64,000 nucleotides of DNA from Serinibacter arcticus (GTDB lineage Bacteria > Actinomycetota > Actinomycetes > Actinomycetales > Beutenbergiaceae): positions 806,001 through 870,000 of the forward strand of contig NZ_RHPJ01000001.1 in assembly GCF_004786095.1 (NCBI RefSeq), given 5' to 3'. A program made the position numbers and the translations under genes. Within the stretch, counting starts at the first letter, position 1; each line of letters starts with the position of its first letter. Positions 55,565 through 63,297 of this stretch are shown one piece after another. Under the pieces are notes generated by a model, which was not told the DNA's origin, searched no databases, and saw only the letters and a program-made list of their open reading frames with translations.

Positions 55565-57420
55565 TTCTTGTCGTCCTCGTCCTCGACGACCTCGGCGTCG
55601 ACGACGTCATCGTCGACGGGGGCGTCCTGGGCGTCGGCGGGAGCGCCGTCGGCAGGGCCGGATGCGTCAGCCTGCGCGTAGAGCGCCTGGCCGATCTTCT
55701 GGCTGACCTCCGAGAGCGTGGCCGTGGTCGTCTTGACGGCCTCGACGTCGGTGCCCTCGAGCGCCGTGCGGACGTCGGCGATCGCCGTGCGGACCTCGCT
55801 CGCGACGTCCTCCGGCAGCTTGTCGGCGTTGTCGGTCAGCTGCTTGTCCATCGAGTAGGCCAGGTTCTCGGCCGTGTTGCGGACCTCGGCCTCCTCGCGG
55901 CGGGCGGCGTCCTCGGCGGCGTGCGCCTCGGCCTCCTTGATCATGCGGTCGATCTCCTCCTTGGGGAGGGCGGAGCCACCGGTGATCGTCATGGACTGCT
56001 CCTTGCCCGTGCCGCGGTCCTTGGCGGACACGTGCACGATGCCGTTCGCGTCGATGTCGAAGGTGACCTCGACCTGCGGCAGGCCGCGCGGGGCGGGCGC
56101 GATGCCGGTCAGCTCGAAGGTGCCGAGCGCCTTGTTGTCCGAGGCGAAGTCGCGCTCGCCCTGGTAGACCTGGATCAGCACGGACGGCTGGTTGTCCTCG
56201 GCGGTGGAGAAGACCTCGCTGCGCTTGGTCGGGATGGCCGTGTTGCGCTCGATGAGCTTGGTCATCACGCCACCGCGGGTCTCGATGCCGAGCGACAGGG
56301 GCGTCACGTCGATGAGCAGGACGTCCTTGCGGTCACCCTTGATGACGCCGGCCTGGAGCGCGGCGCCGACGGCGACGACCTCGTCCGGGTTGACGCCCTT
56401 GTTGGGCTCGCGGCCACCGGTGAGCTCCTTGACGACCTCGGTCACGGCGGGCATGCGGGTGGAGCCACCGACGAGCACGACGTGGTCGATCGCGGAGACG
56501 TCGATGCCGGCGTCCTTGATGACGTTGCGGAACGGCGCCTTCGTGCGCTCGAGGAGGTCGGCCGTCATCTGCTCGAACTGCGAGCGGGTCAGCTTCTCCT
56601 CGAGGTGGATCGGGCCGTTCTCCGTCATGGAGAGGTACTGCAGCGAGATCGTGGTGGCGGTGGCCGAGGAGAGCTCCTTCTTCGCGGTCTCGGCGGCCTC
56701 GCGCAGACGCTGCAGCGCGATCTTGTCCTTGGAGAGGTCGACGCCGTAGGCGTTCTTCACCTGCGTGACGAGCCAGGCCACGATCGCGGCGTCCCAGTCG
56801 TCGCCGCCGAGGCGGTTGTCACCGTTGGTGGCGCGGACCTGGATCGTGGAGAAGTCGTCCTCGTCCTTGCCCACCTCGAGCAGGGAGACGTCGAACGTTC
56901 CGCCACCGAGGTCGAAGACGAGGATGAGCTCGTCCTCCTTGCCTCGCTCCAGGCCGTAGGCGAGGGCGGCGGCGGTGGGCTCGTTGACGATGCGCAGCAC
57001 GTTGAGGCCGGCGATCTGGCCGGCGTCCTTGGTCGCCTGGCGCTCGGCGTCGTTGAAGTAGGCCGGGACGGTGATGACGGCGTCCGTGACGGGCTCGCCG
57101 AGGTAGGACTCGGCGTCCTTCTTCAGCTTGCCGAGCACGCGTGCGGAGATCTCCTGCGCGCTGTAGGACTTGGCGTCGATGTCCTGGCTCCAGTCGGTGC
57201 CCATGTGGCGCTTGACGGAGGAGATCGTGCGGTCGACGTTCGTGACCGCCTGACGCTTGGCGACCTCACCGACGAGGACCTCGCCGGACTTGGAGAACGC
57301 GACGACGGACGGCGTGGTGCGCGCACCCTCGGCGTTGGCGATGACCGTGGGCTCGCCACCCTCGAGGACCGCGACGACCGAGTTGGTGGTTCCGAGGTCG
57401 ATACCGACTGCTCGTGCCAT
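55561..57420 (-). CDS. dnaK: Chaperone DnaK (Hsp70)
   Basis: A 619-residue Hsp70. ATPase landmarks are GIDLGTTNS at the N-terminus, [35 protein letters not shown] and [13 protein letters not shown]. The substrate domain has [19 protein letters not shown], and the lid ends in an acidic VVEDED tail. It folds and protects proteins and serves as HspR corepressor in actinobacteria. The ATG 57420 has GGAAGGAG upstream. The leader carries two HAIR sites. Confidence 0.98.
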   Translation of the reverse strand: MARAVGIDLGTTNSVVAVLEGGEPTVIANAEGARTTPSVVAFSKSGEVLVGEVAKRQAVTNVDRTISSVKRHMGTDWSQDIDAKSYSAQEISARVLGKLKKDAESYLGEPVTDAVITVPAYFNDAERQATKDAGQIAGLNVLRIVNEPTAAALAYGLERGKEDELILVFDLGGGTFDVSLLEVGKDEDDFSTIQVRATNGDNRLGGDDWDAAIVAWLVTQVKNAYGVDLSKDKIALQRLREAAETAKKELSSATATTISLQYLSMTENGPIHLEEKLTRSQFEQMTADLLERTKAPFRNVIKDAGIDVSAIDHVVLVGGSTRMPAVTEVVKELTGGREPNKGVNPDEVVAVGAALQAGVIKGDRKDVLLIDVTPLSLGIETRGGVMTKLIERNTAIPTKRSEVFSTAEDNQPSVLIQVYQGERDFASDNKALGTFELTGIAPAPRGLPQVEVTFDIDANGIVHVSAKDRGTGKEQSMTITGGSALPKEEIDRMIKEAEAHAAEDAARREEAEVRNTAENLAYSMDKQLTDNADKLPEDVASEVRTAIADVRTALEGTDVEAVKTTTATLSEVSQKIGQALYAQADASGPADGAPADAQDAPVDDDVVDAEVVEDEDDKK

Positions 57421-57468
57421 GTCTGTACTGCTCCTTCCGGACCCGCCGCGAGGTGCTGCGTGGTCCAC

Positions 57469-57489
57469 CTTGAGTCTGATGTGCTCAAG
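57469..57489 (-). promoter_or_regulatory. HAIR operator 1 (HspR site) of dnaK
   Basis: CTTGAGT-N7-GCTCAAG, one base from the consensus CTTGAGT-N7-ACTCAAG. It lies 49-69 bases upstream of the dnaK ATG, just after a possible promoter (TTGACG, 17 bases, CAGACT on the minus strand). Confidence 0.9.
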
Positions 57490-57521
57490 TCTGCGCCTTC
57501 GACCGGAGGGCGTCAAGTCAC

Positions 57522-57542
57522 CTTGAGTCCAATCGACTCAAC
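57522..57542 (-). promoter_or_regulatory. HAIR operator 2 (HspR site) of dnaK
   Basis: CTTGAGT-N7-ACTCAAC, one base from consensus, 33 bases from site 1. It overlaps the stop codon of the tetR-type gene, so the heat-shock control region reaches into that gene. Confidence 0.88.
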
Positions 57543-58134
57543 CTTGGGCGCGGGTGCCGTGCTCCACGAGTGCGAGGGCGCCGTCGAGGCCGCGAAGGGC
57601 GCTGTCGTTGTCGACGCGCGTCAGCGCGAGCGCCGAGACCACCAGCGCGGTGCACGCCTGGGCCAGGCGCTCCACGCCGCCCTCCCCCTCGTCGGGGAAG
57701 CGCGCCCGGACCCCGGCCGCGAACGCCGCGAACAGCTCGGCGCGGTAGGCGGCGACGGCGTCGCGCACCGCGGCGTCGCGCGCGATCGGCGCACCGGCGG
57801 CGTTCAGGAGCAGGCAGCCGTTGACGGCCGTGAACGACGCCGGTTCGGCGAGCGCCGCGCGCAGCCCGAGCAGGTAGGTCGCCAGGGCGTGGGGAGCGAC
57901 GGCGGTCAGCGTCAGCGGGCGCAGGCGCGGGCGGACGACCTCGTCGAGGTAGCTCGCGACGGCGGCGTCGAACAGCCCTCGCTTGCTCCCGAACGCGTGG
58001 TAGATGCTGGAGCGGTTCAGCCCCGTGGCGACCTCGAGGACCGGGAGCGCCGCACCCTCGAAGCCGTGCTCCCAGAACACGCTGCGCGCCGCGCGCACCA
58101 CGTCCTGCGTGACGTACCCCTGCACCCGACCCAC
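57538..58134 (-). CDS. TetR-family transcriptional regulator
   Basis: A 198-residue TetR-type repressor. The helix-turn-helix is in VVRAARSVFWEHGFEGAALPVLEVATGLNRSSIYHAFGSKRGLF. The C-terminal domain (TetR_C_16-like, with AALAEPASFTAVNGCLLLNAAG) includes a Cys where NemR/AcuR-like sensors carry one. GTG 58134 is chosen because AAAGGGG lies five bases upstream; TTG 58152 is less likely. It faces the DUF1304-oxidoreductase operon across a perfect palindrome (58158-58179) and likely controls it and itself. Confidence 0.88.
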   Translation of the reverse strand: MGRVQGYVTQDVVRAARSVFWEHGFEGAALPVLEVATGLNRSSIYHAFGSKRGLFDAAVASYLDEVVRPRLRPLTLTAVAPHALATYLLGLRAALAEPASFTAVNGCLLLNAAGAPIARDAAVRDAVAAYRAELFAAFAAGVRARFPDEGEGGVERLAQACTALVVSALALTRVDNDSALRGLDGALALVEHGTRAQG

Positions 58135-58157
58135 ACCGACCCCTTTCGCCAACCGAT

Positions 58158-58179
58158 CGGTTCAGTATATGTTGAACCG
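58158..58179. promoter_or_regulatory. TetR-family operator between divergent genes
   Basis: CGGTTCA-N8-TGAACCG is a perfect inverted repeat. It overlaps an AACCGATCGGTT palindrome (58151-58162) and a TATATG run that could be a -10. It lies midway between the regulator start and the DUF1304 gene, so one bound dimer could block both promoters. Confidence 0.75.
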
Positions 58180-58222
58180 GTCAGTCCAGAAAAGGTTGTG
58201 ATCGACCGCCAGGAGGAACCCC

Positions 58223-58609
58223 GTGATCGTCGTCGGACTCGTGCTCGCAGCGCTCGCCGCGCTCATCCACGTCTACATCTTCGTGCTCGAGTCCCTCCGG
58301 TGGACCTCACCGCGGTCACGCGCCCTGTTCGGCACCACGCCGCAGGAGGCCGAGGCCACGCGGGCGATGGCCTACAACCAGGGGTTCTACAACCTGTTCC
58401 TGGCCGTCGCCGTGATCGTCGGGATCATCGCGCTCGCCGCGGGGAGCACCGCCGTCGGCGCGACGCTGGTGTTCACCGGCGCGGGGTCGATGGTCCTCGC
58501 CGGCCTCGTGCTGCTCACGTCCGACCGCAGCAAGACCTCGGCCGCCCTCAAGCAGCTCGTGCCGCCGCTGCTCGGGATCCTGGCGCTCGCCGTGGGCCTC
58601 GCGCTCTGA
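58223..58609 (+). CDS. DUF1304 four-span membrane protein
   Basis: A 128-residue DUF1304 protein with four membrane spans. Landmarks are LIHVYIFVLESLRW at the start and MAYNQGFYNLFLAV in span 2. Function is not established; the family recurs with TetR regulators and oxidoreductases. The GTG start 58223 has AGGAGG at 58211-58216. The oxidoreductase gene follows after 59 bases that hold imperfect CACCCGC repeats. Confidence 0.85.
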   Translation: MIVVGLVLAALAALIHVYIFVLESLRWTSPRSRALFGTTPQEAEATRAMAYNQGFYNLFLAVAVIVGIIALAAGSTAVGATLVFTGAGSMVLAGLVLLTSDRSKTSAALKQLVPPLLGILALAVGLAL

Positions 58610-58668
58610 CCGACGCACCACCCGCACCCGCCACCCGCACACCCGCACCACCCGAGGAGTCTCCCCGC

Positions 58669-59685
58669 ATGTCGCACGCCGTCAGCATCCAGGTCCAGCT
58701 CGTCCGTCGCCCCTCCGGCTGGCCCGTGCCGGAGGACTTCCGCACCACCGAGGTCACCTACGGCGACCTCGCGCCCGGCCAGGTCCGCGTCGCGAACGCG
58801 TTCGTCTCGGTCGACCCCTACATGCGCGGCCGGATGAACGACGTCAAGAGCTACGCACCCCCGTACGCGCTCGGCGAGACGATGACGGGCGGCGCCGTCG
58901 GCCGGGTCGTGGAGACCACCGTCGAGGACCTGCCGGTCGGCACGGTCGTGCTGCACCAGCACGGCTGGCGCGACGTCGCGCAGGAGGACGCCGGCACGTT
59001 CCGCGCCGTCGCCGAGGTTGCCGGCGCCCCGCTGTCCCTGCACCTCGGCATCCTGGGGATGACCGGCCTGACGGGCTACGTCGGCCTGACCGCGATCGCA
59101 CGCATCCAGCCCGGCGACACGGTGTTCGTCTCGGGCGCCGCGGGCGCCGTCGGCACGGCAGCGGGTCAGATCGCACGGCTCCTGGGCGCGAGCCGCGTCG
59201 TCGGGTCGGCCGGATCGGCGGAGAAGGTCGCGCTGCTGACCAAGAGGTACGGCTACGACGCCGCGCTGAACTACCGCGACGCGCCCGTCCGCGAGCAGCT
59301 GCCCGCGCTGGTGCCGGGTGGCGTCGACGTCTTCTTCGACAACGTCGGCGGCGACCACCTCGAGGCCGCGCTCGACGCCATGAACCCCGGCGGCCGGATC
59401 GCCCTGTGCGGCGCGATCGCCGGCTACAACTCCACCGAGCGGACGCCCGGCCCCGACAACCTCAGCAACGCCATCACGCGCGGCCTCACGCTGCAGGGGT
59501 TCACCCTCGGCGGCTACGGACACCTCGCCCCCGAGTTCGCCGAGCACATGACCGGCTGGTTCGCCGACGGCCGCATCGCCTACGACGAGACGGTCGTGGA
59601 CGGGATCGAGAACGCCGTGGACGCGCTGCTCGGGATGATGCGCGGCGAGAACACCGGAAAGATGGTCGTGGCCATCGGTTCCTGA
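58669..59685 (+). CDS. NADP-dependent, zinc-independent medium-chain oxidoreductase (CurA/PTGR-like)
   Basis: A 338-residue MDR-family reductase. It has SVDPYMRGRMND near the substrate site, LGMTGLTGYVGL, the nucleotide motif VFVSGAAGAVGTAAGQIARL, and DVFFDNVGGDHLEAAL. Zinc ligands are absent, as in leukotriene B4 12-hydroxydehydrogenase, YncB and CurA, which reduce enone double bonds. With the TetR repressor and DUF1304 protein it may form an inducible unit against reactive carbonyls or another hydrophobic signal. The inducer is unknown. Confidence 0.9.
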   Translation: MSHAVSIQVQLVRRPSGWPVPEDFRTTEVTYGDLAPGQVRVANAFVSVDPYMRGRMNDVKSYAPPYALGETMTGGAVGRVVETTVEDLPVGTVVLHQHGWRDVAQEDAGTFRAVAEVAGAPLSLHLGILGMTGLTGYVGLTAIARIQPGDTVFVSGAAGAVGTAAGQIARLLGASRVVGSAGSAEKVALLTKRYGYDAALNYRDAPVREQLPALVPGGVDVFFDNVGGDHLEAALDAMNPGGRIALCGAIAGYNSTERTPGPDNLSNAITRGLTLQGFTLGGYGHLAPEFAEHMTGWFADGRIAYDETVVDGIENAVDALLGMMRGENTGKMVVAIGS

Positions 59686-59725
59686 CCGGGGGACGCGGGC
59701 TGGACGGACCGACGCCTCCCCCGGT
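59685..59725 (+). terminator. Hairpin after the oxidoreductase gene
   Basis: ACCGGGGGA (59685-59693) pairs perfectly with TCCCCCGGT (59717-59725) around a 23-base loop, starting at the last base of the stop codon. Confidence 0.5.
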
Positions 59726-59737
59726 TCCGCTGCCACG

Positions 59738-60313
59738 ATGACAGGCATGGGAGAGCAGGCGGAGCGCCTCGCGCGCGGTGAGTGGTACCTCGACGACGAC
59801 GAGCTGCGGGAGCGTCGCCGCGCGTGCGGCCGGCTCCTGGACACCTTCAACCGCGCCGCGTCCGACGACGACGAGGGCCGCCGTCGCGCCCTGGGCGCCG
59901 CGTTCGGCGAGCTGGGTGAGGGCGCCGTCGTCGTCCCGTCCTTCCGCTGCACCTACGGCTCGCACATCCGCCTCGGCGCCCGGGCGTTCGTCAACGCCGG
60001 TGCGTTCCTCATGGACGACGCCGCCATCATCATCGGCGCCGACGTGCGGATCGGACCCGGCGCGCAGCTCATGACGGCACAGCACCCCGTCGACGACCAC
60101 GCGCGCCGCCGGGCGGGCTGGGAGCGCGCGCTGCCCATCACGATCGGCGAGAACGCCTGGCTCGGGGCGTCCGTCACGGTCGCGCCCGGCGTCACGATCG
60201 GGCGCAACGCCGTCGTCGGCGCGGGCAGCCTGGTGCTGCACGACGTGCCCGACCACGTGGTGGCGGTCGGCTCCCCCGCCCGCGTCGTGCGGCACACACC
60301 GGTCGAGGGCTGA
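59738..60313 (+). CDS. Maltose O-acetyltransferase-like hexapeptide acyltransferase
   Basis: A 191-residue left-handed beta-helix acetyltransferase. The N-terminal Mac domain (RLARGEWYLDDDELRERRRACGRLLDTFN) is followed by hexapeptide repeats (IRLGARAFVNAGAFLMDDAAIIIGADVRIGPG). The catalytic His is in TAQHPVDDHAR, and PITIGENAWLGASVTVAPGVTIGRNAVVGAGS and VGSPARVVR end it. It acetylates a sugar or similar hydroxyl with acetyl-CoA. ATG 59738 is used; ATG 59747 in frame is equally possible. Confidence 0.88.
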   Translation: MTGMGEQAERLARGEWYLDDDELRERRRACGRLLDTFNRAASDDDEGRRRALGAAFGELGEGAVVVPSFRCTYGSHIRLGARAFVNAGAFLMDDAAIIIGADVRIGPGAQLMTAQHPVDDHARRRAGWERALPITIGENAWLGASVTVAPGVTIGRNAVVGAGSLVLHDVPDHVVAVGSPARVVRHTPVEG

Positions 60314-60347
60314 CCGCGCGGGACGACGGCACGGGACGGGCGCTGCC

Positions 60348-60353
60348 TAGACT
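60348..60353 (+). promoter_or_regulatory. -10 box of the DUF2252 gene (leaderless)
   Basis: TAGACT, 7 bases before GTG 60361. Confidence 0.55.
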
Positions 60354-60360
60354 CGCGCTC

Positions 60361-61821
60361 GTGCCCCAGTTCACACAGCTGCTCCGACCCTTCGCGGGCA
60401 GCGACCCGCTCCACGGCTCCCCGAGCCTGCGCACGCGCCTGGTCAGCCGGACCGAGCGCGAGGCGATCGGCCGCGCGATGCGCGAGTCGCGCCCGATCTC
60501 GGCCATCGGCACCTGGGACGTCGTCGCCGACCGGCCGCAGGTCGTCGAGCTGATCGAGGCCTCGCACGACGGTCGGCTGGAGCACCTCGTCCCGATCCGG
60601 GTCGCGCGCATGATCGGATCGCCGTACGGGTTCCTGCGCGGCAGCGCCGTCGTGATGGCCGACGACGTCGCACGCCTGCCCGTCTCGGGCATCACCCCGG
60701 TCATCGGCGGGGACTCCCACCTGGGCAACTTCGGCTTCTACCGCTCGCCCGAGGGCGAGCTGGTGATCGACATCAACGACTTCGACGAGGCGCACGTCGG
60801 CGCCTGGGAGTGGGACCTGGCTCGGCTGACGGCGTCGATCTGGGTCGCCGGGCGCGAGAACTCCCTCGGGGAGGACGCGTGCCGCAGCAGCGTCGAGGCG
60901 TGCGTGCGCGCGTACGCGGGCGAGGTGGCGCGGCTGGCACGCATCCCCCTCCTGGCACGCTCCTTCGAGCGGATGGACGTCACCCAGCTGGCCGAGGCCG
61001 CGAGCGACCCCGGCCTGCGCACCGCGATCCAGCGGGCGGCGAAATCGGCGCGCAAGCGCACGAGCGACCGGGTGCTGCCGAAGCTGACGAGCGAGAACGA
61101 GCTCGGCGAGCGCGAGATCGTCGCCGAGCCGCCGCTGGTCGAGCGGCTGGACCGGCGCGGGGCCGAGGAGGTCGCGCAGGGGCTCGACCACTACCTCACC
61201 ACCCTGCCCGCGCAGTGGCGCCGCGTGCTGGCCTGGTACCAGCTGTCCGACGTCGCGCACAAGGTGGTCGGCGTCGGCAGCGTGGGGCTGCGCGCCTACG
61301 TCGCGCTGCTGGAGGGCACCCATCCCGACGACGTCCTGTTCCTGCAGCTCAAGCAGGCCCGCCGGTCCGTGCTCGCGCGGTACGTGCACGGCGAGCACGC
61401 GTGGCACGACCACCAGGGCCAGCGCGTGGTCGAGAGCCAGCAGGCGCTGCAGACCGTCTCCGACCCGCTGCTGGGCTGGACCACGTTCGGCGGCAACCAG
61501 TACTACGTCCGCACGTTCCGCAACATGAAGGGGACCGTCCCTCTGGACGGCCTCGACGCCGCAGCGCTCGCCGACTACAGCCACATCGTCGGCACGCTGC
61601 TGGCGAAGGGGCACGCGCGCACGTCGGGCGCCTCGATGATCGCCGCCTACCTCGGCGACGACGACGCCCCCGCGCAGGCGTTCGCCGCCTTCGCGCGCGG
61701 GTACGCCGACCAGACCGAGGCCGACCACGCCACGCTCGTGGCCGCCGTGCGCGCGGGCCGGCTGCCGGTCGCCGAGGGCTTCGTGGGTTCGGCTTTCCGA
61801 CCGGGGGACGCTCCCGCCTGA
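60361..61821 (+). CDS. DUF2252 family protein (kinase-like fold)
   Basis: A 486-residue DUF2252 protein. The sequence YGFLRGSAVVMADDVARLPVSG is followed by GDSHLGNFGFYRSPEGELVIDINDFDEAHVGAWEWDLARL. This holds an HxN and DxND pattern like the catalytic loop and metal site of aminoglycoside-phosphotransferase-type kinases. Later landmarks are VGVGSVGLRAYVALLEG and VRTFRNMKGTVPL. The fold suggests a phosphotransferase, but no substrate is known for the family. It has its own promoter and stands alone. Confidence 0.85.
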   Translation: MPQFTQLLRPFAGSDPLHGSPSLRTRLVSRTEREAIGRAMRESRPISAIGTWDVVADRPQVVELIEASHDGRLEHLVPIRVARMIGSPYGFLRGSAVVMADDVARLPVSGITPVIGGDSHLGNFGFYRSPEGELVIDINDFDEAHVGAWEWDLARLTASIWVAGRENSLGEDACRSSVEACVRAYAGEVARLARIPLLARSFERMDVTQLAEAASDPGLRTAIQRAAKSARKRTSDRVLPKLTSENELGEREIVAEPPLVERLDRRGAEEVAQGLDHYLTTLPAQWRRVLAWYQLSDVAHKVVGVGSVGLRAYVALLEGTHPDDVLFLQLKQARRSVLARYVHGEHAWHDHQGQRVVESQQALQTVSDPLLGWTTFGGNQYYVRTFRNMKGTVPLDGLDAAALADYSHIVGTLLAKGHARTSGASMIAAYLGDDDAPAQAFAAFARGYADQTEADHATLVAAVRAGRLPVAEGFVGSAFRPGDAPA

Positions 61822-61834
61822 GCCGGAGGGCGCG

Positions 61835-62662
61835 TCAGATGATGAGCGACTGCCCGCCGTCGATCCACATCTCCGACCCCGTGATGTGGCTCGAGGCGTC
61901 CGAGCCGAGGAACCAGATCAGGTCGGCGACCTGGTCGGCCGATCCGGACTCGTTGCCCGTCAGGGGGATCTCGCCCTCGGGGTAGGTGGCCTTCACGCCG
62001 AGCTCGTCGATGTCGCGGTGCTCGGTGTTGTCGCTGATCTCCGTGTCGATGGCGCCGGGGCAGATCACGTTGACCCGCACCTTCGCCGAGGCGAGCTCGA
62101 CGGCGATCATCTTCGCGAACGCGACCTGGCCGGCCTTGCTGGAGGCGTAGGCCGAGGCCCCGGTGTTGCTGAACGTCCGCGTGCCGTTGATCGAGGACAC
62201 GATCACGACGGCGCCGCCGCGCACCTTGAGCAGGGGGACGGCGTACTTCACCGTGTGGAACGTGCCGGTGAGGTTGGTGGCGATCGTGCTCGCCCACTCG
62301 TCGGGCTCGAGGTCCTCCAGCGCGGCCCAGACCCCGTTCACGCCGGCGGAGGCGACGACGACGTCGATCCGCCCCAGCTCGGACTCGACGCGTGCGATCG
62401 CCTCGCGCACCGACTCGGCCTTCTCCGCCTCGACGCCGAGCGGCAGCGCCCAGCCGCCGGCCTCACGCACCTCCTCGGCCGTGCTCTCGGCGGTCGCGAG
62501 CGAGTGGCCGACGACGACGACCCGCAGGCCCTCCTTCGCGAGCCGCAGCGCGGCGGCGCGGCCGATCCCGGAGCCGGCACCGGTGACGAACGCGACGCGG
62601 GAGTCGCCGTCGGGCGCGGAGGTGGTGGACGTGGTCGAGCTCGGGGCGCTGTCGTTGCTCAC
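61835..62662 (-). CDS. Short-chain dehydrogenase/reductase
   Basis: A 275-residue classical SDR. The nucleotide motif TGAGSGIGRAAAL is near residues 27-39. Asn, Ser, Tyr and Lys are in place (VVASAGVN; IVSSINGTR; SAYASSKAGQVAF), and the PG motif is CPGAIDTEI. The C-terminus ends SEMWIDGGQSLII, the usual GG-x-D/S type end. It oxidises or reduces an alcohol/ketone with NAD(P). The GTG start 62662 has GAGGAG upstream. The substrate is unknown. Confidence 0.9.
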   Translation of the reverse strand: MSNDSAPSSTTSTTSAPDGDSRVAFVTGAGSGIGRAAALRLAKEGLRVVVVGHSLATAESTAEEVREAGGWALPLGVEAEKAESVREAIARVESELGRIDVVVASAGVNGVWAALEDLEPDEWASTIATNLTGTFHTVKYAVPLLKVRGGAVVIVSSINGTRTFSNTGASAYASSKAGQVAFAKMIAVELASAKVRVNVICPGAIDTEISDNTEHRDIDELGVKATYPEGEIPLTGNESGSADQVADLIWFLGSDASSHITGSEMWIDGGQSLII

Positions 62663-62821
62663 GGTCGTCTCCTCGGGGTCAGGGAGCCAGCGGTGCTGGT
62701 CGGGTGGTCGGCGCGGCGCTCGGGACGCCGCCTCTCGACCGTAACCCCGCGACGGCCCCGCACCGCGGGTCGGGCTTCTGCGCTGGTCGACCCTGACGGA
62801 CGCCTGGCCCCCTGTCCTTCG

Positions 62822-63265
62822 TCAGCTGGATGCGCTGATCGGGACGAGGCAGTCGACCTCGCCCTCGCGGCGGTAGTACTCGATGTGGGGTCTCGTCGGA
62901 TCGTGATCTGCATGGGCGAAGAGCACCTCGAAGGCCGGGGCGATGTCTCCGTACACGGCAGGAGCGGACCCTCGCAGGCGGAGGCGGAGATAACGGCCTC
63001 CGGGGATGACCGTCTCATCGTGACCACGAGGGTTGTCGTGGTCACGGTCCAGGCGGCTGGTGGACATCCGGTAGACGCCGTCGGCGCCGTAGAAGAGACC
63101 CATCATCGTGCGTCCTCGCAGGGAGTCGAAGGAGCCTTCGAAGTCTGGCCAGGCGCTCTGGATGGTGGCGATGTCCAGCCGCACGTCGCGACTGAGGGCG
63201 GGAGTGTCCGCCAGCGTGACGACGTTCATACGACCGAGCTCGTGGTTCGTCGGGTAGGTGCTCAT
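62822..63265 (-). CDS. GyrI-like small-molecule-binding domain protein
   Basis: A 147-residue protein. The C-terminal part, with VIPGGRYLRLRLRGSAPAVYGDIAPAFEVLFAH, then PHIEYYRREGEVDCLVPI, matches the GyrI/AraC effector-binding fold (PGG-x-Y start and a late Glu-x-Tyr, with a closing IPV-type strand). No DNA-binding domain is attached. It lies 32 bases after the GntR regulator on the same strand, so it may be its target or bind the same ligand; that is inference. Confidence 0.65.
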   Translation of the reverse strand: MSTYPTNHELGRMNVVTLADTPALSRDVRLDIATIQSAWPDFEGSFDSLRGRTMMGLFYGADGVYRMSTSRLDRDHDNPRGHDETVIPGGRYLRLRLRGSAPAVYGDIAPAFEVLFAHADHDPTRPHIEYYRREGEVDCLVPISASS

Positions 63266-63297
63266 GCCCCGTGCCTACCGGATCTTCGGCCAGCTCT

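Noticed and set aside
58612-58655. Run of CACCCGC-like repeats before the oxidoreductase gene, considered as a CRISPR-like or iteron array
   Set aside because: Units are 6-8 bases, irregular and without spacers; more likely a simple GC-rich spacer.
55921-59685. A very long plus-strand frame across dnaK and tetR into the oxidoreductase
   Set aside because: Only the last part (from 58669) is a real gene; the rest is antisense to dnaK and tetR.
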